From assembly GCF_004804355.1 (NCBI RefSeq), contig NZ_SRWZ01000001.1, positions 434,001 to 498,000 on the forward strand: a stretch of 64,000 nucleotides of DNA. Direction: 5' to 3'. Source of the DNA: Cognatitamlana onchidii (GTDB lineage Bacteria > Bacteroidota > Bacteroidia > Flavobacteriales > Flavobacteriaceae). This document shows, piece by piece, positions 47,190 through 56,284 of this stretch (positions within the stretch are counted from its first letter, which is position 1; every line of letters starts with the position of its first letter). Under the pieces are notes generated by a model. The model worked only from the letters and a program-made list of their open reading frames with translations, was not told the DNA's origin and did no database searches. Both the position numbers and the translations under genes were made by a program.

Positions 47190-47669
47190 ATGAGTAAAGT
47201 TGGCGTAATTATGGGAAGTAAAAGTGATCTTCCTGTAATGCAAGATGCCGTAGACATCTTGAAAGGATTTGATATAGAAGTTGAAGTTGATATAGTATCG
47301 GCTCATAGAACTCCTGAAAAATTATTTGATTACGGAAAAAATGCCCATACTAGAGGTTTTTCTGTTATCGTAGCAGGAGCTGGTGGTGCAGCCCATTTAC
47401 CAGGGATGATTGCCTCTTTATCGCCTCTTCCTGTAATTGGGGTTCCTGTAAAAAGCAGCAACTCTATTGATGGATGGGATTCTGTATTATCTATTTTACA
47501 AATGCCTGGAGGCGTGCCTGTGGCAACAGTCGCATTGAATGGAGCCAAAAACGCAGGGATATTAGCTGCTCAAATCATTGGATCTCACGATAAATGTGTT
47601 TTAGATAAAATTATAGCCTACAAAGAAGGTTTAAAAATTAAAGTAAACGAGTCTGCAAAAAATTTATAA
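47190..47669 (+). CDS. purE: PurE, N5-CAIR mutase
   Basis: A 159-residue class I PurE that moves the carboxyl group of N5-CAIR to give CAIR. Marks are VGVIMGSKSDLPVMQDAVDI, the SAHRTPEK loop and AGAGGAAHLPGMIASLSPLP. It is translated in step with purK, with one base between the stop and the ATG. A terminator follows 8 bases after its stop. Confidence 0.97.
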   Translation: MSKVGVIMGSKSDLPVMQDAVDILKGFDIEVEVDIVSAHRTPEKLFDYGKNAHTRGFSVIVAGAGGAAHLPGMIASLSPLPVIGVPVKSSNSIDGWDSVLSILQMPGGVPVATVALNGAKNAGILAAQIIGSHDKCVLDKIIAYKEGLKIKVNESAKNL

Positions 47670-47677
47670 TGAAAAAA

Positions 47678-47701
47678 GCCCTGAATGTCTTCAGGGCTTT
47701 T
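47678..47701 (+). terminator. rho-independent terminator after purKE
   Basis: GCCCTGA and TCAGGGC form a perfect 7-base-pair stem with a 6-base loop (ATGTCT), followed by TTTT. It ends the purKE transcript. Confidence 0.85.
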
Positions 47702-47738
47702 CAGCTATTAACAAATAATTCTCTTGAGTTAGTCACTC

Positions 47739-47790
47739 AGCAAAATTTTGCTCCGCCAAAAATATAAAAAAATTTGTTATGCACACATAA
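47739..47790. promoter_or_regulatory. two palindromes upstream of the M3 peptidase gene
   Basis: The 154-base gap between purE and the M3 peptidase gene holds a perfect palindrome AGCAAAATTTTGCT at 47739-47752 and an inverted repeat TTATG-CACA-CATAA at 47777-47790. Both are of operator size. No strong promoter box stands out beside them, and their role is unknown. Confidence 0.3.
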
Positions 47791-47823
47791 TAAATTGATT
47801 TTTAACATATTTCATGAATTAAA

Positions 47824-49866
47824 ATGATAAAAAAAGAACTTCAAACACCATTTAGCACCCCATATAACACGGCTCCTTTCTCAAAAATTGACGACTTAGA
47901 TTATCTACCAACTATTAAGGAAGCTATTATTCTTGCCAAAAAAGAAATTGATAACATTATAAATAATCCTGAAGTTCCCAATTTTAAAAACACCATTGAA
48001 GCCTTGGACTTTTTAGGAGAACAACTTGATCGAATCTCGAGTATATTCTTTAATTTAAACTCTGCCGAAACAAATGAAACTATTCAAAAAATAGCTCAGG
48101 AGGTTTCTCCTTTACTTTCAGAGTTTAGTAATGACATCACTTTAAATGAAGATCTTTTTAAACGCGTAAAGTTAGTTTATGACACTAAAGGCGACTTGGA
48201 TTTAACCCCAGAACAAAAAACGCTTCTTGATAAAAAATATAAAGGTTTTTCAAGAAACGGCGCGAATCTGCCTCTTGCCAAAAAAGAAAAACTACGAGAA
48301 ATTGATAAAAAATTAAGCCAACTAAAACTTAAATTTGGAGAAAATGTGCTAGCAGAAACCAATAAGTTTGAGATGCTTGTAACGAACGAAACAGATTTAT
48401 CTGGGCTTCCAGATGGAACCAAGGAAGCCGCAAGACAGTTAGCAGAATCTAAACAAAAAGAAGGCTGGCTTTTTACCTTAGATTATCCCAGCTATATCCC
48501 TTTTGTTACATATGCCGACAACCGTGAGCTCAGAAAAAAAATAACACTTGCTGCTGGTAGCAAGGGATTTAAAGGAGATAAGCTCGATAACCAAAATATT
48601 GTGCTTCAAATTGCTAAACTAAGGTACGAGCGCGCTAACCTTTTAGGTTACAAAACCCATGCACATTTCGTGCTTGAGGAACGCATGGCTCAAAGTCCTG
48701 AGAAAGTTCAAGAATTTCTAAACGAACTTTTAGATAAAGCTAAACCTGCTGCACAAAGAGAGTTTAACAATTTAGAAACCTTCGCCCAAGAACTTGATGG
48801 TATTAAAAAACTAGAAAAATGGGACGGCTCCTACTACGCAGAAAAGTTAAAACAAAAACTGTTTAATTTAGATGATGAAAAACTGAAACCTTATTTTAAG
48901 CTGGAAAATGTTATTCAAGGTGCTTTTACAGTAGCCAGTAAATTATTTGATTTAAAATTTGAGGAAATAAACAATATAGACAAATATCATGAAGATGTTC
49001 TAACTTATAAGGTTACAGACACTCAAGATAATTTTGTATCTATTCTTTATGCCGATTTCTTTCCAAGGGCTGGAAAACGAAATGGTGCCTGGATGACGGT
49101 ATATAAACCTCAATATATAAAGAACAATGCGAATAGTAGACCTCATATTTCTATTGTATGCAATTTTACGAAACCAACAAAAACAAAGCCTTCTCTGTTA
49201 ACATTCAATGAGGTAACAACTCTATTCCATGAGTTCGGACACGCGCTTCACGGTATGTTGGCAAACACCACCTACCCAAGCCTTTCAGGAACGAGTGTAT
49301 TCTGGGATTTTGTGGAACTACCAAGTCAAATCATGGAAAATTGGTGCTACGAAAAAGAAACCTTGGAGTTGTTTGCCACACATTATGAGACTGGTGAAGT
49401 AATCCCAATGGACTTAGTACATAAAATAAAAGAATCAGCTACTTTTCATGAGGGGATGCAAACCTTACGTCAGCTTAGTTTCGGGCTACTAGACATGAGT
49501 TGGCATGGCCTTGATCCCACCGGCATTACTGATGTTAAAGCACATGAAGCTAAAACGTTTGAAAACACTAAACTTTACCCTGATGTAGCCGAAAACTGCA
49601 TGAGTACAGCCTTTTCGCATATTTTTCAAGGTGGATACGCCTCTGGTTACTATAGTTACAAGTGGGCAGAAGTATTAGACGCTGATGCTTTTGAATATTT
49701 TAAAGAGGCAGGTATTTTTAATAAAACAGTTGCTAAAAAATTTGCAGCGCATATATTATCTTTAGGAGGGACCGAAGCCCCAATGACGCTTTATAAGCGT
49801 TTTAGAGGACAAGAACCTAAACCTGAAGCTTTGCTAAGACGTTCAGGGTTAATAAACAACTCATAA
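47824..49866 (+). CDS. M3-family metallopeptidase (oligopeptidase A/Dcp type)
   Basis: A 680-residue zinc peptidase that cuts short peptides. The zinc site is His469-Glu470-Phe-Gly-His473 in LFHEFGHALHGM, and the downstream SGTSVFWDFVELPSQIMENW is a family signature. It lacks a signal peptide, so it is probably cytoplasmic. Whether it acts as a dipeptidyl carboxypeptidase (Dcp) or oligopeptidase A cannot be settled by eye. Confidence 0.92.
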   Translation: MIKKELQTPFSTPYNTAPFSKIDDLDYLPTIKEAIILAKKEIDNIINNPEVPNFKNTIEALDFLGEQLDRISSIFFNLNSAETNETIQKIAQEVSPLLSEFSNDITLNEDLFKRVKLVYDTKGDLDLTPEQKTLLDKKYKGFSRNGANLPLAKKEKLREIDKKLSQLKLKFGENVLAETNKFEMLVTNETDLSGLPDGTKEAARQLAESKQKEGWLFTLDYPSYIPFVTYADNRELRKKITLAAGSKGFKGDKLDNQNIVLQIAKLRYERANLLGYKTHAHFVLEERMAQSPEKVQEFLNELLDKAKPAAQREFNNLETFAQELDGIKKLEKWDGSYYAEKLKQKLFNLDDEKLKPYFKLENVIQGAFTVASKLFDLKFEEINNIDKYHEDVLTYKVTDTQDNFVSILYADFFPRAGKRNGAWMTVYKPQYIKNNANSRPHISIVCNFTKPTKTKPSLLTFNEVTTLFHEFGHALHGMLANTTYPSLSGTSVFWDFVELPSQIMENWCYEKETLELFATHYETGEVIPMDLVHKIKESATFHEGMQTLRQLSFGLLDMSWHGLDPTGITDVKAHEAKTFENTKLYPDVAENCMSTAFSHIFQGGYASGYYSYKWAEVLDADAFEYFKEAGIFNKTVAKKFAAHILSLGGTEAPMTLYKRFRGQEPKPEALLRRSGLINNS

Positions 49867-49882
49867 ATTCAATTTTTTACCC

Positions 49883-49890
49883 TATTTTTG
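49883..49890 (+). promoter_or_regulatory. TATTTTTG -7 box of the sigma-factor operon
   Basis: A perfect TAnnTTTG match 23 bases before the ATG at 49914. No good -33 TTG is in the right place. It would drive the sigma factor and its anti-sigma candidate. Confidence 0.4.
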
Positions 49891-49913
49891 ATGTTATAAA
49901 AAATTGCTCAATA

Positions 49914-50465
49914 ATGTCTAACCATCAAATTAACCCAAATAAGTGGATTGATTCCTACTCAGACTACTTATTTAATTACACCATTTCTAGGGTGAGTGAT
50001 CGAGAAATTGCTCAAGACTTGGTTCAAGACACCTTCCTAGCAGGATTAAAATCTATGAAAAACTTTAAGGGAGAGGCCAGTGAACGTACTTGGCTCATCT
50101 CCATTTTAAAGCGAAAAATCATCGATTATTACCGCAAAATAAACTCTAACAAAGGAAAGGCAGAAGTTAGAATAAATTACAAGGACTCAGAAAGCGAAGG
50201 GGATTGGTTAGAGGAACGTGTAGCGGATCCGTTCGACAAAACAGCTGAAGACAACCTGCAAAATTCCGAACTGGGTGACGCCATTTATAATTGCCTTGGA
50301 AAATTACCACAAAAGCAGGCCGAGGTTTTTAAGATGAAAACCATTCTTGGTCATGAAACAGAAGTTATTTGTAATGAACTAAATATTACAGCGTCTAACC
50401 TTTGGGTAATCATCCATAGAGCTCGAACGGCTATGGCAGATTGTTTAAAAGAAAATTGGTTTTAA
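49914..50465 (+). CDS. ECF-type RNA polymerase sigma factor
   Basis: A 183-residue extracytoplasmic-function sigma factor. Region 2 is seen in YLFNYTISRVSDREIAQDLV and DTFLAGLKSM with the DNA-melting aromatic-rich part near it; region 4 has ELGDAIYNCLGKLPQKQAEV and ETEVICNELNITASNLWVII. Its group is not clear to me. A small zinc-type anti-sigma candidate begins two bases after its stop, so the two are most likely a regulatory pair. Confidence 0.92.
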   Translation: MSNHQINPNKWIDSYSDYLFNYTISRVSDREIAQDLVQDTFLAGLKSMKNFKGEASERTWLISILKRKIIDYYRKINSNKGKAEVRINYKDSESEGDWLEERVADPFDKTAEDNLQNSELGDAIYNCLGKLPQKQAEVFKMKTILGHETEVICNELNITASNLWVIIHRARTAMADCLKENWF

Positions 50466-50467
50466 TT

Positions 50468-50734
50468 ATGGGTAAGATAAAGGTGATAATGCCTTGCGAA
50501 GAAGCAAATCACGTATGTGACAAAACACAATACAAAGATGCTACATTATGGGAAAAAATAAAACTCAACATACATCTTATATATTGCAGAGCCTGTAGAG
50601 AGTACACAAAAGGAAATACTAAACTTACAAGGCTTTTCAAAAAATCGGAGGTAGAATGCCTTGATAGTCAAAGTAAAGAGACTATGAAAAGGGTGTTTAA
50701 CAAAGCCTTACATAAACAAGAACAACAGAATTAA
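50468..50734 (+). CDS. small zinc-type anti-sigma factor candidate
   Basis: An 88-residue protein with an HxxxCxxC motif at His36, Cys40 and Cys43 (HLIYCRAC), plus Cys10, His15 and Cys17 nearby. This is the zinc-binding anti-sigma (ZAS) pattern. It has no membrane segment. I start it at the ATG at 50468, 2 bases after the sigma factor gene; an upstream TTG at 50441 lies inside that gene. The last 27 bases overlap the convergent membrane-protein gene. Confidence 0.7.
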   Translation: MGKIKVIMPCEEANHVCDKTQYKDATLWEKIKLNIHLIYCRACREYTKGNTKLTRLFKKSEVECLDSQSKETMKRVFNKALHKQEQQN

Positions 50735-51526
50735 CCACAATATTGGTAAAGATTCAACCCAAAAGGCACTATAGTACGCTTTTTGATTTACCGAGGAAAA
50801 ACCGACAAATAACCCCGAAATAACAGTAATTAATCCTGTTACGAATAGTGTTTCGGAAGAGGTTTGGGCTTTAAAAAATTCTATTGATAGGAAAACGCAT
50901 AACAATATAACACCTAGTAGTTTGGTGCGTTTAACTCCTAAACTCTGAGGTATCGTGTGGAGTTTTATATTATCAAATTTTAAATCCCTTATTTCAAAAG
51001 GAATCATAAGAATAATAACAAATATAAAGCGTTGCATTAATTCTAAAAGAACATTATAATTAATCGCTAAATCTTCATTCATTATTGGAAGTAATACCGT
51101 GACTCCTGCCCAGACCAAGGCGATAATATAGATTTTAAGTCCTCGTAAACTCCTTAAAGTCTTTTCTTTAGTTCCAAAAAATGGCATGGCATAAAAAAAA
51201 GTAAGGCAAGCAAAAACACCTATAAGAGCTAGTATTTGAATTTGCAGTTGAAACCCATAGTAACACATTAATAAAAAACATACGAAGGAAAGAATTTGAA
51301 TATACCTAAGCCAGTCAGCCAAATTTCTATGTCGAAACCTAGCTACTCCGGAGTATTTTACAAAATTATACCCTGTTATGGTTGCATAAAATAAAAAGTA
51401 TAAAATACTTTCTTTGTATCCTATGCCAAAGTTAATAAGTGTAATTCTTGTAAGGGCATATACCGCAAAAGCAACATGAATACTACTGTTAATATAAAAG
51501 TCAATTAAATTTTTTGCAAACTTCAT
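50708..51526 (-). CDS. UbiA-like polytopic membrane protein
   Basis: A 272-residue protein with eight or nine membrane helices. The segment FEIRDLKFDNIKLHTIPQSL resembles the second Asp-rich motif of UbiA prenyltransferases. The first motif (NDxxD) seems lost: the equivalent place reads GYNFVKYSGVARF. It may therefore be an inactive or altered member (inference). The start is ATG at 51526, because the codon at 51532 is TTG. It overlaps the anti-sigma gene by 27 bases in the opposite direction. Confidence 0.6.
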   Translation of the reverse strand: MKFAKNLIDFYINSSIHVAFAVYALTRITLINFGIGYKESILYFLFYATITGYNFVKYSGVARFRHRNLADWLRYIQILSFVCFLLMCYYGFQLQIQILALIGVFACLTFFYAMPFFGTKEKTLRSLRGLKIYIIALVWAGVTVLLPIMNEDLAINYNVLLELMQRFIFVIILMIPFEIRDLKFDNIKLHTIPQSLGVKRTKLLGVILLCVFLSIEFFKAQTSSETLFVTGLITVISGLFVGFSSVNQKAYYSAFWVESLPILWLILLFLFM

Positions 51527-51687
51527 ACGCAAAAGTAACCATACCTTTTTTACTTTCTATGGGTTAAAAAACGGGAACCTTTCAAACTATTATGAAAAAC
51601 TCAAAATTAAACCACATTTATGTTAATAAAGACTTAAAATGGTTAAAAACTTCCCATATAGTGCAATAAAACAACATATTTATTACT

Positions 51688-51695
51688 TAATTTTG
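51688..51695 (+). promoter_or_regulatory. TAATTTTG -7 box of gcvP
   Basis: A perfect TAnnTTTG match 25 bases before the ATG at 51721. No good -33 TTG is in the right place. The 194-base divergent region with the UbiA-like gene is AT-rich and otherwise plain. Confidence 0.5.
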
Positions 51696-51720
51696 CGAAT
51701 TACTTAATAAAAAATTGTTG

Positions 51721-54570
51721 ATGAATACAAATGCTTTTGCACTACGTCATATTGGTCCTAACGAAATGGACCAAAATCTTATGTTAAAAACCTTAGGTTT
51801 AGACTCATTAGATCAGTTGATTTATGAAACTATTCCTGATGATATCAAACTTAAGCAGCCGCTTAATCTGGATGAACCAATGACGGAGCATGAGTATTTA
51901 TTGCATATTCATGATCTTTCTAAATTAAATAAAGCTCGTAAAACTTATATAGGACTGGGCTACCACCCAACGGTTATGCCGGCTGTTATTCAAAGAAATA
52001 TTTTAGAAAACCCAGGATGGTACACAGCTTATACGCCGTATCAGGCCGAAATTGCACAAGGTCGATTAGAGGCCTTATTAAACTTTCAAACTACGGTTAT
52101 TGATTTAACTGGTATGGAAATAGCTAACGCCTCTCTGCTCGACGAAAGTACAGCTGCGGCTGAAGCCATGAGCTTGTTATTTGCTGTAAGGGAGCGTGAT
52201 CAGAAAAAAGCTGGAATTAACAAGTTCTTTGTTTCAAAAAATATTTTACCTCAAACATTATCTTTATTACAAACCAGAGCTAACCCTATAGGTATTGAAT
52301 TGGTTATAGGTAGCGAAGATACATTTAGTTTTTCTTCCGAATTCTTTGGAGCTATCTTACAATATCCAGGAAAAAAAGGACAGATTACCGATATAAAAAC
52401 CTTTATAGAAGATGCAAACAAAGCGCAAATTAAAGTAGCGGTAGCGGCAGATATTTTAAGCTTAGTAAAACTAGAAGCTCCTGGTAAATTTGGAGCAGAT
52501 GTGGTAGTAGGAACCACGCAACGCTTTGGCATTCCTATGGGATATGGCGGGCCGCATGCTGCTTATTTTGCCACAAAAGAAGCCTACAAACGGGATTTAC
52601 CTGGGCGTATTATAGGGGTAACAAAAGACGCTAATGGTAATCGCGCGCTGCGAATGGCTCTCCAAACAAGAGAACAACATATTAAAAGAGACAAAGCAAC
52701 TTCTAATATTTGTACGGCACAAGTACTTTTAGCTGTAATGGCAAGCATGTATGCCGTATACCATGGTCCTAAAGGGCTAAAATTTATTGCAAACAAAGTA
52801 CATAACAAAACGGTAACCCTAGCCAATGCCCTGAATGAATTAGGTTTTGAGCAAACCAATACGTCATACTTTGACACCCTTCAAATTAAAACCAAAGCAA
52901 AAAAAATAAAAAGAATTGCATCAGAGAAGAAAGTAAATTTATATTACCCAGATAAAAATACTGTTGCAATTTCTATCAACGAAACAACCTCAATTAGAGA
53001 TATCAATTATTTAATCTCCATTTTTGCAGAAGCTGCTAATAAGGAAACAATTGTAATTTCTTCAGTAGGAGAACACAATAACATCTCAACGAATCTACAA
53101 AGAACAAGCTCTTTTTTACAAGACCCCGTATTTAACAAATATCATTCTGAAACAGAGCTTATGCGTTATATAAAATTTCTTGAACGTAAAGATTTAGCTT
53201 TGAATCATTCCATGATATCTTTAGGGTCCTGTACTATGAAGTTAAATGCTGCTTCAGAAATGCTTCCGCTAAGTTGGTTTAAATGGGGTAATATTCATCC
53301 TTTTGCCCCTTTAAAACAAGCGAAAGGGTACTTAACCATACTTAAAGAACTAGAAGACCAATTAACAGAAATTACGGGCTTTTCGGCTACCTCATTACAG
53401 CCTAATTCTGGCGCACAAGGCGAGTTTGCTGGACTCATGGTAATAAAAGCTTACCATAAATCTCGTGGTGACCATCATAGAAATATTTGTTTAATTCCTT
53501 CTTCAGCTCATGGTACTAATCCTGCAAGCGCAGTTATGGCAGGCATGAAAGTGGTTGTAACTAAATCAACCCCTGAAGGTAATATTGATGTTGAAGATTT
53601 AAGAGAGAAGGCAGAATTACACAAAGACAGCTTATCAGCACTCATGGTTACGTATCCGTCTACCCATGGTGTATACGAATCTGCCATAAAAGAAATTACT
53701 AAAATTATTCATGATAATGGCGGGCAAGTGTATATGGATGGGGCTAATATGAACGCCCAGGTAGGCTTAACAAACCCAGGTAACATTGGTGCCGATGTTT
53801 GCCACCTCAATTTACATAAAACCTTCGCCATTCCTCATGGTGGTGGTGGCCCTGGTGTTGGTCCAATTTGTGTAGCCAAACAATTAGTTCCTTTTTTACC
53901 TGGCAATCCCATTATAAAAACTGGAGGTAAAAACGCTATAACAGCCATATCTGCTGCACCTTATGGATCTGCTTTAGCTTGTTTAATATCCTATGGTTAT
54001 ATAAAAATGTTGGGAGCAGAAGGCTTAACAAAATCTACAAAAGTAGCTATCTTAAATGCCAACTACATAAAGCATCGTTTAGAGGGTAGCTTTAACACCT
54101 TATACTCTGGTGAACGCGGGAGAGCAGCACACGAAATGATAGTAGATTGTAGACCCTTTAAGGCCAGCGGCATTGAAGTAACAGACATTGCTAAAAGATT
54201 GATGGATTATGGCTTTCATGCCCCGACAGTATCCTTCCCAGTGGCGGGAACTTTAATGATAGAACCTACTGAAAGTGAAAGCAAGGAAGAGATAGACAGA
54301 TTTTGCGATGCCATGATTTCAATTAGAAAAGAGATTGATAATGCATCAAAAGATGAGGCCAATAACGTTTTAAAAAATGCCCCGCATACGCTCGGTATGG
54401 TAACTGCAGATGACTGGTCTTTACCATACACAAGAGAAGCTGCTGCATTTCCTTTAGACTACGTTAGAAATAACAAATTTTGGCCAAGTGTTAGGCGTGT
54501 TGATGATGCTTACGGAGACAGAAACTTAATCTGTTCTTGTTCTCCAATTGAAGACTATATCGAAGCATAA
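51721..54570 (+). CDS. gcvP: glycine decarboxylase P protein
   Basis: A 949-residue PLP enzyme of the glycine cleavage system, passing the aminomethyl group to the H protein. Single-chain form with both halves: N-terminal [20 protein letters not shown] and the C-terminal PLP site [20 protein letters not shown] with Lys700. Length is normal for the fused alpha-alpha form. I use the ATG at 51721; the codons before it are TTG. The partner gcvT and gcvH are not in the window. Confidence 0.96.
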   Translation: MNTNAFALRHIGPNEMDQNLMLKTLGLDSLDQLIYETIPDDIKLKQPLNLDEPMTEHEYLLHIHDLSKLNKARKTYIGLGYHPTVMPAVIQRNILENPGWYTAYTPYQAEIAQGRLEALLNFQTTVIDLTGMEIANASLLDESTAAAEAMSLLFAVRERDQKKAGINKFFVSKNILPQTLSLLQTRANPIGIELVIGSEDTFSFSSEFFGAILQYPGKKGQITDIKTFIEDANKAQIKVAVAADILSLVKLEAPGKFGADVVVGTTQRFGIPMGYGGPHAAYFATKEAYKRDLPGRIIGVTKDANGNRALRMALQTREQHIKRDKATSNICTAQVLLAVMASMYAVYHGPKGLKFIANKVHNKTVTLANALNELGFEQTNTSYFDTLQIKTKAKKIKRIASEKKVNLYYPDKNTVAISINETTSIRDINYLISIFAEAANKETIVISSVGEHNNISTNLQRTSSFLQDPVFNKYHSETELMRYIKFLERKDLALNHSMISLGSCTMKLNAASEMLPLSWFKWGNIHPFAPLKQAKGYLTILKELEDQLTEITGFSATSLQPNSGAQGEFAGLMVIKAYHKSRGDHHRNICLIPSSAHGTNPASAVMAGMKVVVTKSTPEGNIDVEDLREKAELHKDSLSALMVTYPSTHGVYESAIKEITKIIHDNGGQVYMDGANMNAQVGLTNPGNIGADVCHLNLHKTFAIPHGGGGPGVGPICVAKQLVPFLPGNPIIKTGGKNAITAISAAPYGSALACLISYGYIKMLGAEGLTKSTKVAILNANYIKHRLEGSFNTLYSGERGRAAHEMIVDCRPFKASGIEVTDIAKRLMDYGFHAPTVSFPVAGTLMIEPTESESKEEIDRFCDAMISIRKEIDNASKDEANNVLKNAPHTLGMVTADDWSLPYTREAAAFPLDYVRNNKFWPSVRRVDDAYGDRNLICSCSPIEDYIEA

Positions 54571-54675
54571 AATGACAGTTGAACGTCGTAAAATAGAATG
54601 AAAACAAAATAGCCTTTTCACTTTAAGGTTCTATATTGCTTTTATCTAATAGACTATTAGCAATTATTCTTATTT

Positions 54676-55734
54676 ATGAATATAAAAATTACTGGAACAG
54701 GTAGCTACATACCTGCTGAAATAGAGAAGAACGAAGACTTTCACAATCACGAATTTTTAAATGGAGATGGCTCTGCTATTAATGCTACCACCGAGGTAAT
54801 TGTGAAGAAATTTAAAGCTATCACAGGTATTGCAGAACGACGCTATGCAAAAAACCACTTAAACACGTCGGATATAGCTTCCTTTGCTGCCGAAAAAGCC
54901 ATAGAAAATGCTAATATTAATAGAGAAGACCTAGATTACATTATAGTCGCTCATAATTATGGTGATGTTAGGCATAATAGTAAACAAAGTGATACGGTAC
55001 CGAGTATTGCTGCTCGAGTAAAGCATTTATTGCAAATAAAAAACTCTAAATGTGTAGGTTACGATGTCCTTTTCGGATGTCCTGGTTGGATAGAGGGCGT
55101 TATTCAAGCCAATGCTTTTATAAAGTCTGGAATTGCAAAAAAATGTTTAGTCATTGGAGCAGAAACTTTATCGCGAGTTATCGACCCATTTGACAGAGAT
55201 TCTATGATTTATAGTGACGGAGCTGGTGCTGTTGTTCTAGAAAAAACAGAGCAAGAAGGGGGTATTATTACGCATAATTCTGCATCATTTACGCTAGATG
55301 AAGCCCACTTTATTTATTTCGGTGAAACCAATAATACAAATATTAAAGAAGACAGGCGCTACATAAAAATGTATGGGCGGAAGATATACGAGTTTGCGCT
55401 TACCCATGTACCATTAGCTATGAAATCATGCCTAGACCAAAGTGGTTATGGTATAAATGACGTAAAAAAAATACTCATTCATCAGGCAAATGAAAAGATG
55501 GACGAAGCCATTGTAACACGTTTTTATGATTTATATGACCAAGAAGTACCAGAGGGTATTATGCCTATGTCTATAGAAAAACTTGGTAATTCCAGTGTAG
55601 CGACCGTACCTACTTTATACGATCTTATCTTAAATGGAAACCTTGAAAATCAAGAAATAAATAAGGGAGACATCATTATTTTTGCAAGTGTTGGTGCTGG
55701 TATGAATATTAACGCTTTTATTTATAAGCAATAA
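54676..55734 (+). CDS. KAS III-like (FabH-like) ketoacyl synthase
   Basis: A 352-residue thiolase-fold condensing enzyme. The catalytic Cys135 is in FGCPGW, His269 in IHQANEKM and Asn305 in GNSSVATV, the FabH triad. Such enzymes join acyl-CoA or acyl-ACP with malonyl-ACP. It is longer than typical FabH by about 30 residues and carries SDTVPSIAARVKHLLQIKN around the middle. It heads a three-gene operon with a methyltransferase and a glycosyltransferase, so it may make a lipid part that is then modified (inference). Confidence 0.85.
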   Translation: MNIKITGTGSYIPAEIEKNEDFHNHEFLNGDGSAINATTEVIVKKFKAITGIAERRYAKNHLNTSDIASFAAEKAIENANINREDLDYIIVAHNYGDVRHNSKQSDTVPSIAARVKHLLQIKNSKCVGYDVLFGCPGWIEGVIQANAFIKSGIAKKCLVIGAETLSRVIDPFDRDSMIYSDGAGAVVLEKTEQEGGIITHNSASFTLDEAHFIYFGETNNTNIKEDRRYIKMYGRKIYEFALTHVPLAMKSCLDQSGYGINDVKKILIHQANEKMDEAIVTRFYDLYDQEVPEGIMPMSIEKLGNSSVATVPTLYDLILNGNLENQEINKGDIIIFASVGAGMNINAFIYKQ

Positions 55735-55737
55735 ATA

Positions 55738-56265
55738 ATGTACGAGAAAACATTTCCGAACAGACGTTTTAATTTAACCTATAAGTTTCTTGAAAAGCAC
55801 ATTAACCAATCGGAATCTATACTGGATTTAGGTGTAGAGAATCCATTTAGTGCCATTATGAAGCAACGAGGCTTCACGGTTGAAAACACCAAAGGAGAAG
55901 ATTTAGATTTTGATACCTCAAATATTGAAAGTTCCAATGCTCAGGTTGTGACTGCCTTCGAAATATTTGAACACCTATTGTCTCCTTTTACGGTTTTACA
56001 GTCCATAAAAGCCAATAAATTAGTAGCCAGTGTACCTTTGAAACTATGGTTCTCCTCTGCTTATAGAAGTAAAACAGATATGTTAGACAGACACTATCAC
56101 GAATTTGAAGATTGGCAATTTGATTGGCTTCTAGAAAAAGCTGGTTGGACCATTAAAAATCGTCAAAAGTGGACTAATCCTACTAAAAAGATTGGTGTTC
56201 GGCCAATTTTAAGATGGTTTACCCCAAGGTATTACATCGTATATGCAGAAAAAATTGAGCAATGA
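55738..56265 (+). CDS. class I SAM-dependent methyltransferase
   Basis: A 175-residue Rossmann-fold methyltransferase. Motif I is reduced to SILDLGVENPF, and an acidic GEDLDFD marks the second strand; TAFEIFEHLLSPF resembles the methyltransferase 11 and 23 groups. It lies three bases after the KAS III gene, and its TGA overlaps an ATG that begins an 8-codon mini-frame. The substrate is unknown. Confidence 0.72.
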   Translation: MYEKTFPNRRFNLTYKFLEKHINQSESILDLGVENPFSAIMKQRGFTVENTKGEDLDFDTSNIESSNAQVVTAFEIFEHLLSPFTVLQSIKANKLVASVPLKLWFSSAYRSKTDMLDRHYHEFEDWQFDWLLEKAGWTIKNRQKWTNPTKKIGVRPILRWFTPRYYIVYAEKIEQ

Positions 56266-56284
56266 AAACCAAAACTTCTAAGTC

